A stretch of DNA of 64,000 bases from Zetaproteobacteria bacterium CG06_land_8_20_14_3_00_59_53. GTDB lineage: Bacteria > Pseudomonadota > Zetaproteobacteria > Mariprofundales > Mariprofundaceae. Of the stretch, positions 62,197-64,000 are shown in pieces. The notes under the pieces are model-generated. The model worked only from the letters and a program-made list of their open reading frames with translations, searched no databases and was not told the DNA's origin. The stretch is from contig PEWE01000002.1 in NCBI GenBank assembly GCA_002779605.1, positions 239,833 through 303,832 on the forward strand, given 5' to 3'. Both the position numbers and the translations under genes were made by a program. Position 1 is the stretch's first letter. Each line of letters opens with the position of its first letter.

Positions 62197-63255
62197 ATGA
62201 CCACGCAAACACACGACAGCTCGGCACACAACAACCTGAAAGAGTATTACGGCAAGGTGCTGAATCATTCGAACGATCTGCAGACCAATGCCTGCTGTTG
62301 CGATGCCGAATCGGTGCCGCCGGTGGTACGAGAAGCGCTAAGACTCATCCACCACGAGATCACCGACCGTTTCTACGGCTGCGGCTCCCCCATCCCGCCG
62401 GTGCTGGAGGGCATGACCGTGCTCGACCTCGGCTGCGGCACGGGACGCGATGCCTATATCCTCTCCAGACTGGTCGGGGAAACCGGCCATGTGATCGGCG
62501 TGGACATGACCGACGAACAGCTGGAAACCGCCCGCAAACATATCAGCCACCACACGGAAAAGTTCGGTTATTCCAGGACCAATATCGAATTCCGCCAGGG
62601 CTACATCGAGGATCTGAATGCCATCGGCATCGCCGACGACTCGGTGGATATCGTGGTCTCCAACTGTGTGATCAATCTCTCGCCGGACAAGCCATCCGTG
62701 TTCCGCGAGATCTTCCGTGTCCTGAAGCCCGGCGGCGAGCTGTACTTCTCCGATATCTTCGCCGACCGGCGCATTGCCGAAGAACTGCGCGACGACCCGG
62801 TGCTGCACGGCGAATGCTTAAGCGGTGCGATGTACATCGAGGATTTTCGCCGCCTGCTGAACCGCGTCGGCTGCCCGGACTACCGGCAGACCTCCGAAGC
62901 CGCGGTCACCATCGACAACCCGCAGATCGAGGCACGCATCGGCTTCGCGCGTTTTTCCTCCATCACCGTGCGCGCCTTCAAGCTCGCTGCACTGGAAGAC
63001 CTTTGCGAGGACTTCGGGCAAACGGCCACCTACAACGGTGGTATCGAAGGCCACCCGCACCATTTCGATCTGGACGACCACCACCGCTTTTTCACCGGCA
63101 AGCCGATGCTGGTGTGCGGCAACACCGCCGCGATGCTGCAGGAAACAAGGTTCGGCAGGCACTTCACCGTCACAGGCGACCGCAGCACCCATTTCGGTCC
63201 CTTCGATTGCGAACCGGCAGCAAAGACCGGGGCCACTTCAGGCGCATGCTGTTAA
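62197..63255 (+). CDS. arsM: Arsenite S-adenosylmethionine methyltransferase
   Basis: A 352-residue ArsM. SAM site VLDLGCGTGRDAYILS; the four conserved cysteines fall at Cys34, Cys62, Cys157 (VVSNCVINLSPDK) and Cys207 (GECLSGAMY). Their 28- and 50-residue spacings match the As(III)-binding set of algal ArsM. It methylates arsenite stepwise to volatile or exported methylarsenicals in the cytoplasm. The ATG is 22 bases after the MIP stop. No arsR is nearby; control by the upstream ECF pair is inferred. Confidence 0.92.
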   Translation: MTTQTHDSSAHNNLKEYYGKVLNHSNDLQTNACCCDAESVPPVVREALRLIHHEITDRFYGCGSPIPPVLEGMTVLDLGCGTGRDAYILSRLVGETGHVIGVDMTDEQLETARKHISHHTEKFGYSRTNIEFRQGYIEDLNAIGIADDSVDIVVSNCVINLSPDKPSVFREIFRVLKPGGELYFSDIFADRRIAEELRDDPVLHGECLSGAMYIEDFRRLLNRVGCPDYRQTSEAAVTIDNPQIEARIGFARFSSITVRAFKLAALEDLCEDFGQTATYNGGIEGHPHHFDLDDHHRFFTGKPMLVCGNTAAMLQETRFGRHFTVTGDRSTHFGPFDCEPAAKTGATSGACC

Positions 63256-63263
63256 CGGGACAG

Positions 63264-63866
63264 TTAAAGCCGTGATCTGACCAGTTTCCGGGCGATTTGC
63301 TGGGCGAGAAAGTCCAGTCGTTTATTCATCGATAAAGTGCCGTACATGCCGCCGCTTTGCAGCCGGGTTGAAAGCGAATCGGATGCAAACACATCTCCGT
63401 TTCTGGCAAGCGTGACAGTCACACTCAGTTCGTCATTTCCGGCGACAAAGGAGAGGAGCAGTTGCGCGACGGTTCTTCGCAGACGCAGGTGGGTGATCTC
63501 CACATGCAACTCGATGCCGTCGCCATCCGACATTCGCCCGCTTTCAAGCAGATACCTTCGGGTTTCGGACTCCACGGCTGCCTCAAGGTGCGCGTAGATA
63601 TCATCCGACAACACGGAGACGACGATCTTCTCGCCACCTGCCTGAATCGCCTGGACCAGCAGCGACTGTTCATTGCCCTCCTGTCCCGATTCGATGCTCC
63701 GGGGAATATGTGAGACCGTGATCTCCGAGACAACATCGGTATTGGCCAACAGGTGAAGAGGCTTGCTTGACTCGTCACTTTGCGGGCCCTGACGTGGCCC
63801 GCACCCCGGAAGCAGGAGCAGAATGATCAGCATGGAAGTGATCGACAAGAAAGGAACAAGCTTCAT
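63264..63866 (-). CDS. Hypothetical lipoprotein
   Basis: A 200-residue protein with a lipoprotein signal (ITSMLIILLLLPGC, Cys22). The body has regular alternating strands and a helix (GIELHVEITHLRLRRTVAQL; SVTVTLARNGDVFASDSL), consistent with a small periplasmic domain. I do not recognise it. The ATG at 63866 is chosen for the signal peptide; the frame is open for 26 more codons upstream with no better start. It is convergent with arsM, 8 bases apart. The 134 bases from 63867 to the window end show nothing I can assign. Confidence 0.7.
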   Translation of the reverse strand: MKLVPFLSITSMLIILLLLPGCGPRQGPQSDESSKPLHLLANTDVVSEITVSHIPRSIESGQEGNEQSLLVQAIQAGGEKIVVSVLSDDIYAHLEAAVESETRRYLLESGRMSDGDGIELHVEITHLRLRRTVAQLLLSFVAGNDELSVTVTLARNGDVFASDSLSTRLQSGGMYGTLSMNKRLDFLAQQIARKLVRSRL

Positions 63867-64000
63867 AGCATCCTGTTTAAAGCACATCCGCACATCCTCC
63901 ACATCGCCGGGCATTAAACCTGAATCAGTGAGCGGGTAACCCACACCTCTCAGGGTTGTCGCGCCAAGTCATTTTCGCGAGAAGTTTAGAGCCTGAATCC

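Noticed and set aside
62298..63275. 325-residue plus-strand ORF overlapping arsM
   Set aside because: Arg/Pro/Gln-rich frame-shifted reading of arsM, which carries all catalytic cysteines.

Overview
The window reads as chromosomal DNA of a motile, piliated Gram-negative proteobacterium. It carries outer-membrane systems (a tripartite RND pump, Mla lipid transport, a PilQ secretin, heptose synthesis) and gamma/betaproteobacterial-style neighbourhoods: rpsF-priB-rpsR-rplI-dnaB, pilMNOQ-aroB near mrcA, and lpoA/rsmI-yraN-SIS protein-BON lipoprotein. A marine lineage such as the Zetaproteobacteria is plausible, but this is inference; no rRNA gene is present. Coding density is high, and many neighbours share 1-4 nt start/stop overlaps. 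No CRISPR array, insertion sequence or prophage was recognised.

Layout. 1-8.7 kb (minus): a chemotaxis operon read from a FliA-type promoter: MCP, a 1280-residue CASTOR/POLLUX-like ion-channel protein with an extra C-terminal helical tail, a CheY-type regulator, and CheA, which runs off the left edge. 8.8-14 kb: tRNA-Glu, purC, then the ribosomal/replication operon rpsF-priB-rpsR-DUF2232-rplI-dnaB. 14.1-19.2 kb: a DUF2817 peptidase-like gene, then a four-gene minus-strand operon (GNAT-C39 fusion, RLAN-RimK ATP-grasp, RMD1/DUF155, an unknown). 19.3-25.8 kb: a DUF481 outer-membrane gene broken by a frameshift, and a complete RND efflux operon. 25.9-27.6 kb: two tandem paralogues with double cyclic-nucleotide-binding-like domains, each behind a CRP/FNR-type palindrome spaced as if the transcript were leaderless. 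27.6-34.2 kb: alr, mlaEFD, a TPR protein, a GCS2-type ligase and an M20 peptidase, mostly translationally coupled.

34.4-41.7 kb: fxsA, a Bax inhibitor-1 family gene, then aroB and pilQ-pilO-pilN-pilM, with pilP and aroK missing from their usual places. 41.8-46.5 kb: two secreted tandem-repeat proteins and a minor-pilin operon (fimT, pilV, pilW, pilX). 46.5-51 kb: mrcA (PBP1A) convergent with its presumed activator lpoA. 51-55 kb: rsmI, yraN, gmhA, an unknown conserved protein, a 49-residue membrane protein, a two-BON lipoprotein and rfaE2. 55-60.3 kb: a fatty-acid oxidation operon (thiolase, FadB-like, acyl-CoA ligase). 60.4-63.3 kb: ECF sigma factor, Zn-finger anti-sigma, a MIP channel and ArsM, which looks like arsenic methylation with a permeation route. 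A lipoprotein gene closes the window.

The least conventional parts are the channel fused into a chemotaxis operon, the tandem cNMP-like proteins with probable leaderless promoters, the ATP-grasp/GNAT-peptidase operon, and the repeat-protein pair in the pilus locus. There is no stretch over 300 bases without a gene. The longest gaps (about 200 bases, at 8609-8815, 9765-10013, 34239-34435, 41666-41850 and 43772-43993) hold the promoters and hairpins listed.
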